Assembly (NCBI RefSeq): GCF_004137795.1 | Contig: NZ_NWTM01000001.1 | Coordinates: 2,345,229 to 2,409,228 of the forward strand | Length of the DNA stretch: 64,000 nucleotides | Reading direction: 5' to 3' | Source: Pectobacterium zantedeschiae | GTDB lineage: Bacteria > Pseudomonadota > Gammaproteobacteria > Enterobacterales > Enterobacteriaceae | Shown here: positions 42,601 to 49,133 of the stretch, one piece after another | How positions within the stretch are numbered: the first letter of the stretch is position 1 | Layout of the letters: the number at the start of each line of letters is the position of its first letter | Notes under the pieces: generated by a model | The model's input: the letters and a program-made list of their open reading frames with translations, nothing else | What the model was told of the DNA's origin: nothing | Database searches by the model: none | Position numbers and translations under genes: made by a program

Positions 42601-45284
42601 ATGGTAAATGGAGCGTGGCCGTCACCCCTAGCATACTGGGCGTCCTGCAAGGGCTGGGCAGCGGTGACTTCACCGTGTCCGCGACCGCGACAGATAGCGT
42701 AGGTAATAGCACCAACGCCGGTGCAGGTATCAAGTTCGATTTCGCACAGCCAGTGATTACGCTGAATCCGGTATTTGGCGGCGATGGCTTCCTCAATGCA
42801 GCAGAAGCACTGGTCGCACAAACTATCGGTGGCGTGGTAACCAATGCAAGTGTGGGATCGCAGGTTACCGTTACCCTTGGCAGTAAAACCTTCCTATCTA
42901 CCGTCGGTGCGGGTGGCGTGTTCAGCCTGACGCTGCAACCGTCAGATCTTAGTGCACTGGCCGATGGTAGCGTGACGCTTGGCGTATCCGTCACCAACGC
43001 CTCCGGCAACACTGGCACGGTTAATAACGCCATCAACATTATTGCCAAAAACTTGCCAACGATTAGTCTTGGCTCGCTGTTTGGCGGTGATGGTTTCCTC
43101 AACGCCGCAGAGGCTGCACTGACGCAGACGATCGGCGGAACCACCACCAATGCGATAGCAGGATCGTCCGTAGTGATACGCATCGGCTCTCTGACGCTCA
43201 ATGCCACTGTAGGTAATGACGGCACCTGGAGCACCAGCGTAACGCCATTGCAACTGTCCGGCCTGGCCAACGGCAACCTCACCGTCAGCGCGACAGTGAC
43301 CGATCCGGCAGGTAACAGCAATGGCATCAGCACGGGTCTTAACGTCGCCATATTGCCACCAACCATCACTCTTAACACGTTGTTTAACAATGGGGTATTG
43401 GATCTCTCCAGCCTACTGAGCGCCCAAACCATCAGCGGAACAACGACCAACGTGGCTGCCGGTACCGCACTCAACGTCACGCTGGGCAACAAGACCTACA
43501 CCACAACGGTCGGCGCAAACGGCAGTTGGAGCCTGCCGGTTCCTAGCCTCGACCTGAAAGCCCTCGTGGATGGCGTCACGAGTGTCGGCGTCCGTCTGGT
43601 TGATGCCGCGGGTAACGTGGGCGAAAGAACCGGTGCATTGAGTGTGGCGATTAACGGCCAGCCAACGCTGACCATCAACCCACTCTTTGGCGGTGATGGC
43701 CTGCTGAATGCCATCGAAGCCGCTGCGGGTCAAGTGATCAGTGGCACCAGTACCAATGCGATAGGTTCCACGATCCAAATATCGCTGGGAACAAAGACGT
43801 ATTCTGCCGTGGTACAGAGCAATGGTAGTTGGTCTGTGAGCCTACCAGCACTCGATCTCAACAATCTGACGGACGGTACACTTTCTCTCAGCGCATCGTT
43901 AACCAACGCGGCAGGGAAAACAATCAGCGCAGGAGCGTCGATCGGCGTAGGTATTCACGCGCTGCCAACGGTCAACCTCGGTTCCCTGTTTGGTGGAGAC
44001 GGTTACCTGAATTTGGCTGAAGCTGGCGTGAACCAGATCATTAGCGGGACCACAACCAATGCAGCAGGCGGCAGCATCACGTTAAACGTAGGCGGGCTCT
44101 CGCTCAACGCCACCGTCGCAAGTAACGGCACCTGGAGCATCAGCGTACCCAGCGCCAACCTCCTCAACATCGCCGACGGTAATTTGTCCGTGGGTGTTAC
44201 CGTCACCGACCGCTACGGCAATACCAACAACACCAGCAGCAATGTAATCGTGAAAACACACCAACTACCGCAGTTGGGCATTGATGCGGTCGGGTCACTG
44301 ATTGGTAACACGCTTGGCCTTTTGACAAACGGCGTCACCGTCAGCGGGGTATCACGCTATGTCCAGCAAGGTACCAAGGTCAATGTCACCCTGCTCGGCC
44401 AAACGCTACAGGGCACCGTCGGTGCCGATGGCAAGTGGAGCGCACATTTCACCAGTACCCTACTCGGCATTAACGCCTTCAATGTAGGGGCAATTTTGAC
44501 AGCGCTACTCGGTACGGCAGTTGAAGCCTCTGTTACCGACCAGGCCGGTAACTTCACTGGTGTTTCTGCCGGATTAACCTCTGGCGTCGTTATCGGCTTG
44601 CCGATCGCGAGCATGATGGCGCTGGACGTTGACGATAACAGCCTTGCTCAGGTGGCTTCACTATCCAGTGAACAGAGCGATACAGGGGAAAGCGCCGATG
44701 TGCAAACCCTGCATGTCAGCTCGAAAGTGGCGGCGACTGCGCTTAGCGAGACAACCACCATCGACAATAGCGCCAGCACCGAAGTGGATGACAGCGTGTA
44801 TGCCATCGGCGGCGTTGTTATCAGTCTGGCCGACGGCAGCGTGCACACAGGCACCGACATCGAAGGCAGTGAAGGTGATGACCTCATTACGCTCTCGACT
44901 CTCGATTTTACGCAGATCGATGGTGGCGATGGCATTGATACGCTGGTTTTGGATGGCACCGAACTCAATCTGGATCTCACCGTGTTGGGGCTGAAAATCG
45001 ACAACGTGGAGATCTTTGATTTAGGCCAAAACGGTACCAACAGCATCACGCTGGATCTCGAGCGCGCCCTGAATGTCACCGACCGACCAGAAGATGACCT
45101 GCTGATCGTCGGGGGTGAAGGTAGCAAGGTGAACCTGATTCCAGGCGGCGGTGCCTGGAGCACGGTAGGACAGCGTGATATTGATGGCCAGCACTTCGAT
45201 GTCTACCACCATTCATCGCTGGATAACGCCAACAACCTGGGAGATGTGCTGGTGCAGCAAGGGCTGCTCGTCAATATGGTGTAA
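30666..45284 (+). CDS. giant BapA-like multi-repeat adhesin, type I secretion substrate
   Basis: A 4872-residue protein with no Sec signal. Residues 1-100 resemble the BapA prefix domain (beta-rich, GNDLILHMKDGTTIRYESFF). A Gly/Ala-rich hydrophobic stretch (about 130-168) and an Asn-rich linker follow. From about residue 180 to 4640 I count 44 Ig-like repeats of about 100 residues with the pattern D-N-x-hydrophobic-N-x-x-E, then SGT, GQxVTVTLNGKTYT, DGxWSV, LxDGxxT and DxAGN. Repeats 5-24 form five copies of a four-domain unit. The last 140 residues, with IDGGDGIDTLVLDG, look like the BapA/SiiE secretion signal. The next three genes encode a type I secretion system. It probably mediates attachment and biofilm formation; the ligand is unknown. 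Confidence 0.93.
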   Translation: MSDMNVIAGNVNILSRHNGRFIENVPQGTRNVELLESSTVRVQGTPEMVSRYERVGNDLILHMKDGTTIRYESFFTLDTAGYHSELVFDDGTRLIHAQFSGAAAGEGAALTAEAVALTPEYATLGDMASLLIGSTTSALSTATLGSILGAVALGGAAVAGVAVAVASSSNDNNNNTPPSQPEPLTIDVFAGNNGLNRAEIGQPHILSGKTTGVSAGQTVTITLNGVVYTTITAADGTWQFTLPADAFTGLEDGIYTLKVSVPGANGIIHEKTLDLTIDTLPPHLTVDKFTGDNYLTVGELANGQVLNGTGEVGQNVTITFNGKTYTTTINAAGNWTLTVPAADLRVLSEGEHTLSFTISDSAGNITVVNRTIIVDTTPPELSLSPFTGNNLITADELQSSQFISGTASLSDVGQTVTVTFNGTTYTTTVESDGAWSVFIPSGDMQALTNGTYNLVASLTDKAGNTTTLPPQTITVDTSAEAVNISIISFDNRLNAVEAGQPLTIDGTTANVAAGEIVTVTLNGKSYTATTGADGKWSVDIPSADLLALTDGSNTITASVQGISGETVTVDHSLDVHINTLPSITLTPPFTDGVLNGAEAAQDQTISGETGISGRGQTVSLTIGGYYVTGTVDTNGHWTVTIPKDVLQNLPSDNVSVLEIVVRDIAGNEAIVTQNISVDTTPPTLTVSAIAQDNILNGMELAVDQIVSGTASLSEAGLTVTITLNAKPYTTTVGSDGNWSVTLPTADLVAIADGNQNLTVTLTDAAGNTTTVTRPLTIDSGATNAPTITINNVADDNVIDGAEAKVSQQLSGTTANVEAGQVVTISLNGKTYLATVQSGGIWSINVSTADIALLADGPHSISVNVSNKSGNTASGSRDINVDKSGDSIAINIIANDNLLSRAESLQPLAISGNTANVPAGQTVTVTLNGKNYTTTVAADGSWTLQIPSADLQLLSDGNATVTASVNVAGGAAVTDNQPLGVHIHTLPQPTIDTPFGNGSLNGAEALVSQTITGHTGISGAGQSVILSLGGKSYTGTVDAAGNWKVTVPAADLQQLPEGDNTLLVTAQDAAGNQAGHTFVSHTDFTAPTLTIGTIAGDDTINLVESQSNQTVNGTASISEAGRTVVITFDGQFYTGVVAANGNWSINLPTAALRGIADGSYTLSASLTDTVGNTTSVEKSITLSADPAFQPTIFVNAFVDENNLISAADLRVSQLLTGTSANVETGQVATILLNKKFYFATIQSDGNWSVEIPAEHMAELSEGTVSISAQIADLAGNTGNHEIWSSIDTSSDSISISIVALDNQINRLEASQPLTISGSTVNVTPGESVTVTLNGKTYTGTIAANGSWSVTISSSDMLALQDGTATITASVANPGDIPVTASRNIDIHINNLPQPTINQPFGDGILNIVESASGQNLTGKTGISGGGQSVVVTLNGKTYTATVDNQGNWIAALPAADLQSLSTGVQTIRVEATDTAGNSIEIARDITIDMDLPVLTLKPLTSDGIINAAESLNDQLISGHALQSDAGRTVIVTVNNKNYQAQIQADGNWSTTIPAADLQALADGNYTVTATLTGASGNSTTSTGSLTLDANPANLPLLTINAIALNNVIDGGEINVAQVISGSSLNVEAGQRVTVTLGDNTYTTTVDSNGQWRVSVPSVDLIHLAQGTHTVTIGVNDVSGNPATLSQTITVNTALSGIAIDTVAGDDRLNQVEATQDLTINGSSQNVATGTTVTIMLNGKSYDGVVQQNGAWSITVSAADVSTLADGTSTLTVTTIDSAGNVLSSSRTIDVFTHSSPILTLNTPFSDGILNAAEAGVTQTLSGTTGIASPGQVITATLGGVTYTGIVDTAGNWTISLPVNGLQNLPNGATTLQVSVSDAAGNSNTLTSNITVARTPPTLTTANFATDNVLNSSEVLSDQLLTGTASPSSAGQTVTATLNGKTYSGTVGSDGTWSITIPSADLLSLSDGSYSIVTRLTDTAGNTTTTTQTIGVDASPLNAPVITVGTFAGNNIIDGAEARVSQVLSGTSRNVEQGQTVTIVFNGKPYTAVVLSNGNWSTTISDADMALLVNGSQTITVSVNDVSGNTATSSSTVTVNTNASGLSIAPITGDNQLNALEATNGITINGSAVNVAPGTDVNVILNGKTYTVQVQPDGTWSATVQSGDLQLLGDGIIAVHVTAVDQAGNTLSSTQQLGVSIHNPPVASLNMPFSNGYLNANDALSGQTLSGSTGLHGSGQTVSVTIGTTIYSGTVDNNGNWSLQLPSSVLTGLPDGILNISVTVSDAAGNTSTVQGSAFVDLTPPVLTINPIGVDDIINIAESLLPLEISGTSPINDSGRPIIVNVTINGQIYQGLAQADGTWSVTVPAGDLQNMPNGVTAITATLTDAAGNTGTVSHSITLDTDPAKAPTLTIATLSNDDYLNLAESGQPLTINGSSQNVEQGQQVTIVLNNQTYFATVGADGSWSVQVPAADVGNVPDGRQTVSASVTDVSGNPGAATHSITVITDVANLPGITIATLSGNDIISAQNSQSDLIISGSTTNVQTGQRVTVTLNSKTYLATVGADGSWSTTVPASDVQSLPQGSQDVTAAVSDIAQNPATATHPFTVDTIPPLLSIDMLVDTSDIGLADALAGLPLSGKAEAGLLVTIKVGVHVYSVVADSNGVWQIAIAANDLLALGDGVKTLEASVTDGAGNASATSIDITLKTQSLPTLTLDALYDNNVLTTAEVAIATTIGGSYTNLPIGAAIQVTIGTYTVTGVTLAGGLWSATIPANALSILADGNVQVSATVTDSAGNTGSASGALDVVINTNFSISITPPFVDGVLNQAESTVDQLLTGTTGLLDPGQSVSVSITNGTITHTYSATVAANGQWNVTLPAADLTSLGDGTHTINVTATDHAGNTGSGSRTFASVIVDVPAATLDTPFGDGKLSLADALPGGTLSGQTGLSSNVGQTVSVSINGTSFPATVNANGSWTLSLDSTTLINIPDGTATFTVTVTDGAGNTSSASGTADILTTTLPAATLNLPFGDGILNTTEIQVTQSLTGQTGITGVGQNVTVTVTNKTTLLETTFTATADGLGSWSRDLSPTDLALFTEGNYSIAVTVTDRVGNTNTSVPRDVSAALTLPSPIVDVQPFGADGILSSAEAASALTFSGRTQIGGNGQSVKLEIDLNGIRYTATVDSAGNWSVTLPANALSSLTDGPHTITVTAVDAAGNVGSTPISFTSDLTPPTITLNTPFGDGYLSIAEAATLAGRTLSGSAGDAASMTVTLGGQTLVTQIIAGVWTAELTTAQLTQLTDGTQSIVITATDAVGNSTTLNSQAILAVQSTPALAITAFAGLDGLTYAESRTTQTISGTSTGLEVGQNVVVRLNGIDYTTKVLTGGIWSVNIPSSALQTLANTTYTITADATDKAGNPAAQASVGFNVDLTPPSMTMVIDPIAGDDIINAAEISGDITLSGRVAGQPMAPITVLIGGMPASGIITTDANGFWQTTISASTYFTINGDITVSATVTTFPLITSTKTVLVDTVAPTLNIISFASDNVLNAAGMSTAQAITGTASITEAGQIVSISLNGKTYSAQVSATGTWSVNVPAADLAQLADGSHTITATLADKAGNSTTTTQTVAVDTAIPLLSVTLFDDNILTLAEALAGGAITGTGEVGATVTLTAGPLTGTTTVGPNGTWSIPVLSVNLQSLTDGAQVIGVTLTNTSGNTTHLNVTLDVALNQTLGAGVSNIFGNDGILNLAESLVTQVISGNATGDYLGAKVQVTVLGTTVEATVGANGAWSVSLPSTLFNGLSNGLLQVNVGIIDSHGNEKTQLINIDVLKSLPVIDSIVAFTDGALNAADVATSQIISGVVSNVNIAAGATVAVTLGNTIYTGITVGAGGAWSLSVPALDLQALQDGTLAVGVAVTDHAGNTTSQVVNVPAVIKNLPSITLNPVFGDSVLNLADLLVNQTLSGTATGLAGRTITLSIAGSQIATATVGTDGKWSVAVTPSILGVLQGLGSGDFTVSATATDSVGNSTNAGAGIKFDFAQPVITLNPVFGGDGFLNAAEALVAQTIGGVVTNASVGSQVTVTLGSKTFLSTVGAGGVFSLTLQPSDLSALADGSVTLGVSVTNASGNTGTVNNAINIIAKNLPTISLGSLFGGDGFLNAAEAALTQTIGGTTTNAIAGSSVVIRIGSLTLNATVGNDGTWSTSVTPLQLSGLANGNLTVSATVTDPAGNSNGISTGLNVAILPPTITLNTLFNNGVLDLSSLLSAQTISGTTTNVAAGTALNVTLGNKTYTTTVGANGSWSLPVPSLDLKALVDGVTSVGVRLVDAAGNVGERTGALSVAINGQPTLTINPLFGGDGLLNAIEAAAGQVISGTSTNAIGSTIQISLGTKTYSAVVQSNGSWSVSLPALDLNNLTDGTLSLSASLTNAAGKTISAGASIGVGIHALPTVNLGSLFGGDGYLNLAEAGVNQIISGTTTNAAGGSITLNVGGLSLNATVASNGTWSISVPSANLLNIADGNLSVGVTVTDRYGNTNNTSSNVIVKTHQLPQLGIDAVGSLIGNTLGLLTNGVTVSGVSRYVQQGTKVNVTLLGQTLQGTVGADGKWSAHFTSTLLGINAFNVGAILTALLGTAVEASVTDQAGNFTGVSAGLTSGVVIGLPIASMMALDVDDNSLAQVASLSSEQSDTGESADVQTLHVSSKVAATALSETTTIDNSASTEVDDSVYAIGGVVISLADGSVHTGTDIEGSEGDDLITLSTLDFTQIDGGDGIDTLVLDGTELNLDLTVLGLKIDNVEIFDLGQNGTNSITLDLERALNVTDRPEDDLLIVGGEGSKVNLIPGGGAWSTVGQRDIDGQHFDVYHHSSLDNANNLGDVLVQQGLLVNMV
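32412..38486 (+). repeat. five tandem four-domain super-repeats inside the adhesin
   Basis: Each unit is about 1.2 kb (starts at 32412, 33627, 34842, 36051 and 37263). Each holds four Ig-like domains in fixed order: type D (PF-x-DG-x-LN with TGISGxGQ), type A (TASxSxAG), type B (GTxxNVExGQ with IDGAEA) and type C (xNVxxG with QPLTI-type). DNA identity between units is visibly modest, so the array is old. Confidence 0.85.
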
Positions 45285-45312
45285 CCGCGTTTTAAGTGCC
45301 GGCCCAACAAAG

Positions 45313-45405
45313 GACCGGGGCTCGGGGCGAGCGGCGTTTGAGCCGCCCCGAGTCGGTCGCATGCTACGAGGTAGCGTGAAAATAACGGTATTGTCGCGCA
45401 CGAAA
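45313..45405 (+). repeat. structured intergenic element, copy 1 (after the adhesin gene)
   Basis: A long hairpin (GACCG, then CTCGGGGCG 45321-45329 pairing with CGCCCCGAG 45344-45352, closed by CGGTC) is followed by a small hairpin GCTAC-GAG-GTAGC (45363-45375). A conserved tail, AATAACGGTATTGTCGCGCA then CGAAA, ends near 45405. The element begins 29 bp after the adhesin stop, in the same sense, and may terminate or attenuate transcription before the secretion genes. Copy 2 is at 62127-62208. Confidence 0.7.
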
Positions 45406-45531
45406 TATCCCCCAGCAGCATAAAAATATGAAGAAGAGAGAGATCGGGAAGGGTATTAACGCATTTTGCCAGCGTGCCCTTCCCTCCTTTTAAAGGGACT
45501 AAAACAAGAGTGATGAAAACAGGGGCAATTG

Positions 45532-46944
45532 ATGCACAAACCATTTTTTATCAGGGGCATGTTTTTTCCGCGTAATCGCGCTTTTTTGACACACATACCG
45601 CGTTATGTACTGGCACTCGGGCTAGCCTGCGGCAGCCTTCCCTTCTTCTATAGTCCAGCGACGCTCGCGCAGGCCGTCGCGTTTGACTGGTCCGCCGCGC
45701 CAACAGAGCAACAGGTTGATAGTCTGGATCTAAAGCAGGCGATTCTTCGCGCGTTTGCACGCAACCCACAAATCGCACAGGCTTCGGCGCAAATTCGTGT
45801 CGGCGACGCCGATCTGCGCGTAGCGCAAAGCGCCTGGTTTCCGCAAATCGGCCTAAGTGGTAACGTCGGGCGATCAGATCAAAGTGATTCTGGCGGCACG
45901 ATGAGCAACAATTCCACAGCGGGCATCACGCTGAAGCAGCTCCTGTACGATTTTGGTAAGACGGGCGGCAGCATTGATGAGCAGCACAGCTTATCGGATG
46001 CCTACCGCTATCAGCTTTATGGCATCATGACCACCGTCGGCCAGCAAACCTTACTCACCTACCTGAAAGTTAAACGTTATCAGGAACTGAATCAGGCAGC
46101 GGAACGCAATATCACGTCACTCAGTCAGGTAAAAGATATCGCGACGCTCCGTTCCGAAGCGGGTCTCAGTACGCAATCCGATACCCTTCAAGCAGAAACC
46201 CGCATCTCGGGTATGAGGGCGACGCTGGAACAATATCGTGCGTTGGAACGTTCCTCACTGGCACAGCTCAGCGTGCTGACCGGTGTCCTCCCTAGCGCCC
46301 TGCCCGATCTGCCACGTGCGCTGCTGCAACAAAAGATTACCCTCAAGGCGCTTCCTTACCAGCAGAGCAACGCGGTGTTGAGTGCGCAGTCCAAGCAGGA
46401 AGCCTCTCGCCATCGAATTCGTCAGGCAGAAGCACAGCACTGGCCTACCGTTGCCGTACAAGCTGCGCGTACCCGCTATGAAACCGACAGACGGAATTAC
46501 TGGGATGACCAGCTACAGTTGGTCGTAGAAGCCCCGCTTTATCAGGGAGGCGCAGTCAGCGCACGCGTTGATGCCGCATCAGGTACGCGTGAAGCGGCGC
46601 AGGCCGAAGTCGAAGCAGCGAAGCTGGATATGAATCAGAAAGCCTCAACGGCTTATGCCGATCTCATCGGTGCGCAACAGCGTGAAAAAGCCAGCCAGCA
46701 GCAAATTACCAGCGCGACTTACACCCGCAACGTTTATCAGGATGAATACAAGCTCAGCAAACGCAGCCTGAATGACCTGCTCAGCGTCGAACAAGACGTG
46801 TTGCAGGCCGAAACCTCACGCATCGGCGCGTTATACGACGGCTGGGAGGCGGCGGTTAACTATGCCGCGGCCGTCGATAATCTGCTGGATATGCTGGGTA
46901 TTGAACGTCATCAAGCCAGTGGCGAGACGCTACCGTCGCTGTAA
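45532..46944 (+). CDS. type I secretion outer membrane protein, TolC family
   Basis: A 470-residue outer-membrane channel. A long positively charged start precedes the hydrophobic signal segment (about 27-48, ending TLAQA). Two tandem OEP repeats follow, with LKQAILRAFARNPQIAQA and FPQIGLSGNVG in the first and APLYQGGAVSARVDAA in the second, and alternating coiled-coil helices. It resembles LapE/AggA-type channels of adhesin exporters. ATG 45532 is preferred over the adjoining TTG; AGGGGCAA serves as the ribosome binding site. It starts a three-gene export unit 250 bp after the adhesin. Confidence 0.9.
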   Translation: MHKPFFIRGMFFPRNRAFLTHIPRYVLALGLACGSLPFFYSPATLAQAVAFDWSAAPTEQQVDSLDLKQAILRAFARNPQIAQASAQIRVGDADLRVAQSAWFPQIGLSGNVGRSDQSDSGGTMSNNSTAGITLKQLLYDFGKTGGSIDEQHSLSDAYRYQLYGIMTTVGQQTLLTYLKVKRYQELNQAAERNITSLSQVKDIATLRSEAGLSTQSDTLQAETRISGMRATLEQYRALERSSLAQLSVLTGVLPSALPDLPRALLQQKITLKALPYQQSNAVLSAQSKQEASRHRIRQAEAQHWPTVAVQAARTRYETDRRNYWDDQLQLVVEAPLYQGGAVSARVDAASGTREAAQAEVEAAKLDMNQKASTAYADLIGAQQREKASQQQITSATYTRNVYQDEYKLSKRSLNDLLSVEQDVLQAETSRIGALYDGWEAAVNYAAAVDNLLDMLGIERHQASGETLPSL

Positions 46945-46983
46945 GCCGGCTTGCCTGCCGGATAAGAACATGCAGGAATGTAA

Positions 46984-49122
46984 ATGACACAAGTCACCAA
47001 AACTGAGATCTGGATAGCCGCGATGGCACGCGCCGCAGCTCACTATGGGCAAGTGGTCGATCCCCAGTCGGTACGCCAGCAGATGCGCTGGTATGAACAT
47101 CTCCCCATCGCACGCCAGTTAGAACAGATCAGCCACCTGATGGGGTTGACCATCAGCCTGCGACACACGGAGAAGATTCGCTGGCGCAACAAAATTCTAC
47201 CGGTGCTGGCAGAAACCGACGATGGCGGTGTCGTCGTCATCGAATCCTTGAATGACGAAGGAATCGCGACCTATTGGCTGGATGACGGCGGCGATCTTCA
47301 GCGTGAGGCTGAACTAACAGAACTCATCAAACACAGTCAGGGAATTATCGTGCTGGTTGGGATTGCGGAGCGTGGCCGTGATACACGCATCGATGATTTC
47401 GTCAAACCGTATCGCAAGCACTGGTTCTGGCAACATTTTCGCGGCGCAAAACGGCAGATCGGGGAAATCTCTCTGGCATCGATCGTGGGTAACGTTCTGG
47501 CACTGGCAGGGATCCTGTTCTCCATGCAGGTGTATGACCGCGTGATTCCGGCGCAGTCGATTCCCACGCTATGGGTTCTGTTTTTCGGCGTGCTATTAGC
47601 CGCCGCCCTCGAGTACGCCATCCGTTTGTCGCGCACCGTCGTCTCCGATTTGATGGGCAAGAGCATCGATCTGAACGTATCGGGGATGCTATTCGCCCGC
47701 GCGCTGGCAATAAAAAATGAGGCCAGACCCAAGTCCACCGGCTCGTTTATTTCTCAGCTGCGGGAAATCGATCAGGTACGTGAATTGCTGACCTCAACGA
47801 CCGTTGGGGCGGCAGCCGACATGCCGTTTGTCTTTCTGTTTCTCGGCATCATGGCGATGATCGGCGGCCCGCTGGTGTTTATTCCTATGCTCGCGATTCC
47901 GCTGATTGTGATCCCTGGCCTGATGCTGCAATGGCCGATGGCGAAACTCGCCAAGGAAGGGATGCGTGAAAGTGCGCTGCGTAATGCGGTGCTGGTCGAG
48001 TCTATTGAAGGGCTTGAAGATATCAAAGCGTTGCAGGCTGAACCCTACTTCCAGCGTCAATGGGAGCAAACGCACGACGTCAGCGCCTCCATCGGGATGA
48101 AGCAGCGCGTCTGGGGGGCGCGGCTCAGCGGCTGGGCGTCAACCGTCCAGCAGTTAACCTATGCCGGAATGCTGGTGTTCGGTAGCTATCTGGTGCTGGC
48201 AGGTGATATCACCACCGGTACACTCGTGGCCTGTAGCCTGCTTTCCTCCCGTACCATCGCCCCGCTCATGCAGCTAACGATGGTCTTTTCGCGCTGGCAG
48301 CACGCCAAAACCGCCATGACCGGGCTGGACGATTTGCTGCAAAAACCGCTGGACCGGCCAGAAGAAGGAAAAATGGCGCACTGCCCGATCCTTCAGGGTC
48401 ATTTTCAGCTCAACAACGTCCAATACAGCTACGATCCCGAACAGGGTGATACCGCCTTACAGATCGTGAAACTGGACATTAAGCCGGGCGAAAAAGTGGC
48501 GCTGCTGGGTAAGGTTGGCGCAGGTAAATCTACCCTGCTCAAGCTGCTCGCCAATCAGGCTACCGCGACGCGCGGCAAGGTCATCATTGATGGCGTAGAT
48601 ATTAGCCAGATCGACCCGGCCGATGTCCGCCGTCAGTTGGGTTTTCTGTCACAGGACTCCCGCCTGTTCTTTGGTAGCCTGCGACAGAATCTGATGCTCG
48701 GCAACCCACACGCCACCGAACAGGAACTGTTACAGGCATTGCGCATTAGTGGCGCACTCAGCCTGATCCAGCAGGACGCTGCCAGCTTGGATCGTATCAT
48801 TCATGAGGGCGGACGCGGTTTATCCGGCGGACAGAAGCAGATGATCCTGCTTAGTCGGATGTTATTACGTAATCCTCAGATTGTGCTGTTGGATGAGCCC
48901 ACCGCGTCTATGGACGAGCAGTTGGAAAACCACGTTATTCACCAATTGAGCAGTTGGCTCACGGGCCGCACGCTGATTCTGGTGACGCACCGCCCTGCAC
49001 TGCTCAAGCTGGTTGACCGCGTGATCGTCATGGATAACGGACGCATCGTGGCAGATGGCCCGCGTGACCAGATTTTGAAGGCCGCCAGTAAACCAGCAGA
49101 CTCCGCACAGAGCGTGGCGTAA
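46984..49122 (+). CDS. type I secretion ABC transporter (LapB-like, with degenerate C39 domain)
   Basis: A 712-residue inner-membrane exporter. Residues 1-130 form a C39 peptidase-like domain without any cysteine, so it cannot cleave a double-glycine leader and probably docks the substrate. The transmembrane domain spans about 160-430 (LASIVGNVLALAGILFSMQV). The ATPase carries Walker A LGKVGAGKSTLLKLL (about residue 508), signature GLSGGQKQMILLSRML, Walker B IVLLDEPTASMD and H-loop LVTHRPALL. The gene lies 39 bp after the TolC-like gene and 11 bp before the adaptor gene. Adjacency makes the adhesin the obvious substrate. Confidence 0.94.
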   Translation: MTQVTKTEIWIAAMARAAAHYGQVVDPQSVRQQMRWYEHLPIARQLEQISHLMGLTISLRHTEKIRWRNKILPVLAETDDGGVVVIESLNDEGIATYWLDDGGDLQREAELTELIKHSQGIIVLVGIAERGRDTRIDDFVKPYRKHWFWQHFRGAKRQIGEISLASIVGNVLALAGILFSMQVYDRVIPAQSIPTLWVLFFGVLLAAALEYAIRLSRTVVSDLMGKSIDLNVSGMLFARALAIKNEARPKSTGSFISQLREIDQVRELLTSTTVGAAADMPFVFLFLGIMAMIGGPLVFIPMLAIPLIVIPGLMLQWPMAKLAKEGMRESALRNAVLVESIEGLEDIKALQAEPYFQRQWEQTHDVSASIGMKQRVWGARLSGWASTVQQLTYAGMLVFGSYLVLAGDITTGTLVACSLLSSRTIAPLMQLTMVFSRWQHAKTAMTGLDDLLQKPLDRPEEGKMAHCPILQGHFQLNNVQYSYDPEQGDTALQIVKLDIKPGEKVALLGKVGAGKSTLLKLLANQATATRGKVIIDGVDISQIDPADVRRQLGFLSQDSRLFFGSLRQNLMLGNPHATEQELLQALRISGALSLIQQDAASLDRIIHEGGRGLSGGQKQMILLSRMLLRNPQIVLLDEPTASMDEQLENHVIHQLSSWLTGRTLILVTHRPALLKLVDRVIVMDNGRIVADGPRDQILKAASKPADSAQSVA

Positions 49123-49133
49123 GGGGAAACACA

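Noticed and set aside
30666-45284. Many long open frames antisense to the adhesin, including one of 328 codons at 42506-43492
   Set aside because: They are low-complexity shadows rich in Val, Ala, Pro and Ser caused by the repetitive coding of the adhesin; none has a ribosome binding site or a recognisable domain.
46984-49122. Bacteriocin-type peptidase-containing exporter
   Set aside because: The C39 domain lacks the catalytic Cys and no double-glycine peptide gene is nearby; the giant adhesin is the evident substrate.
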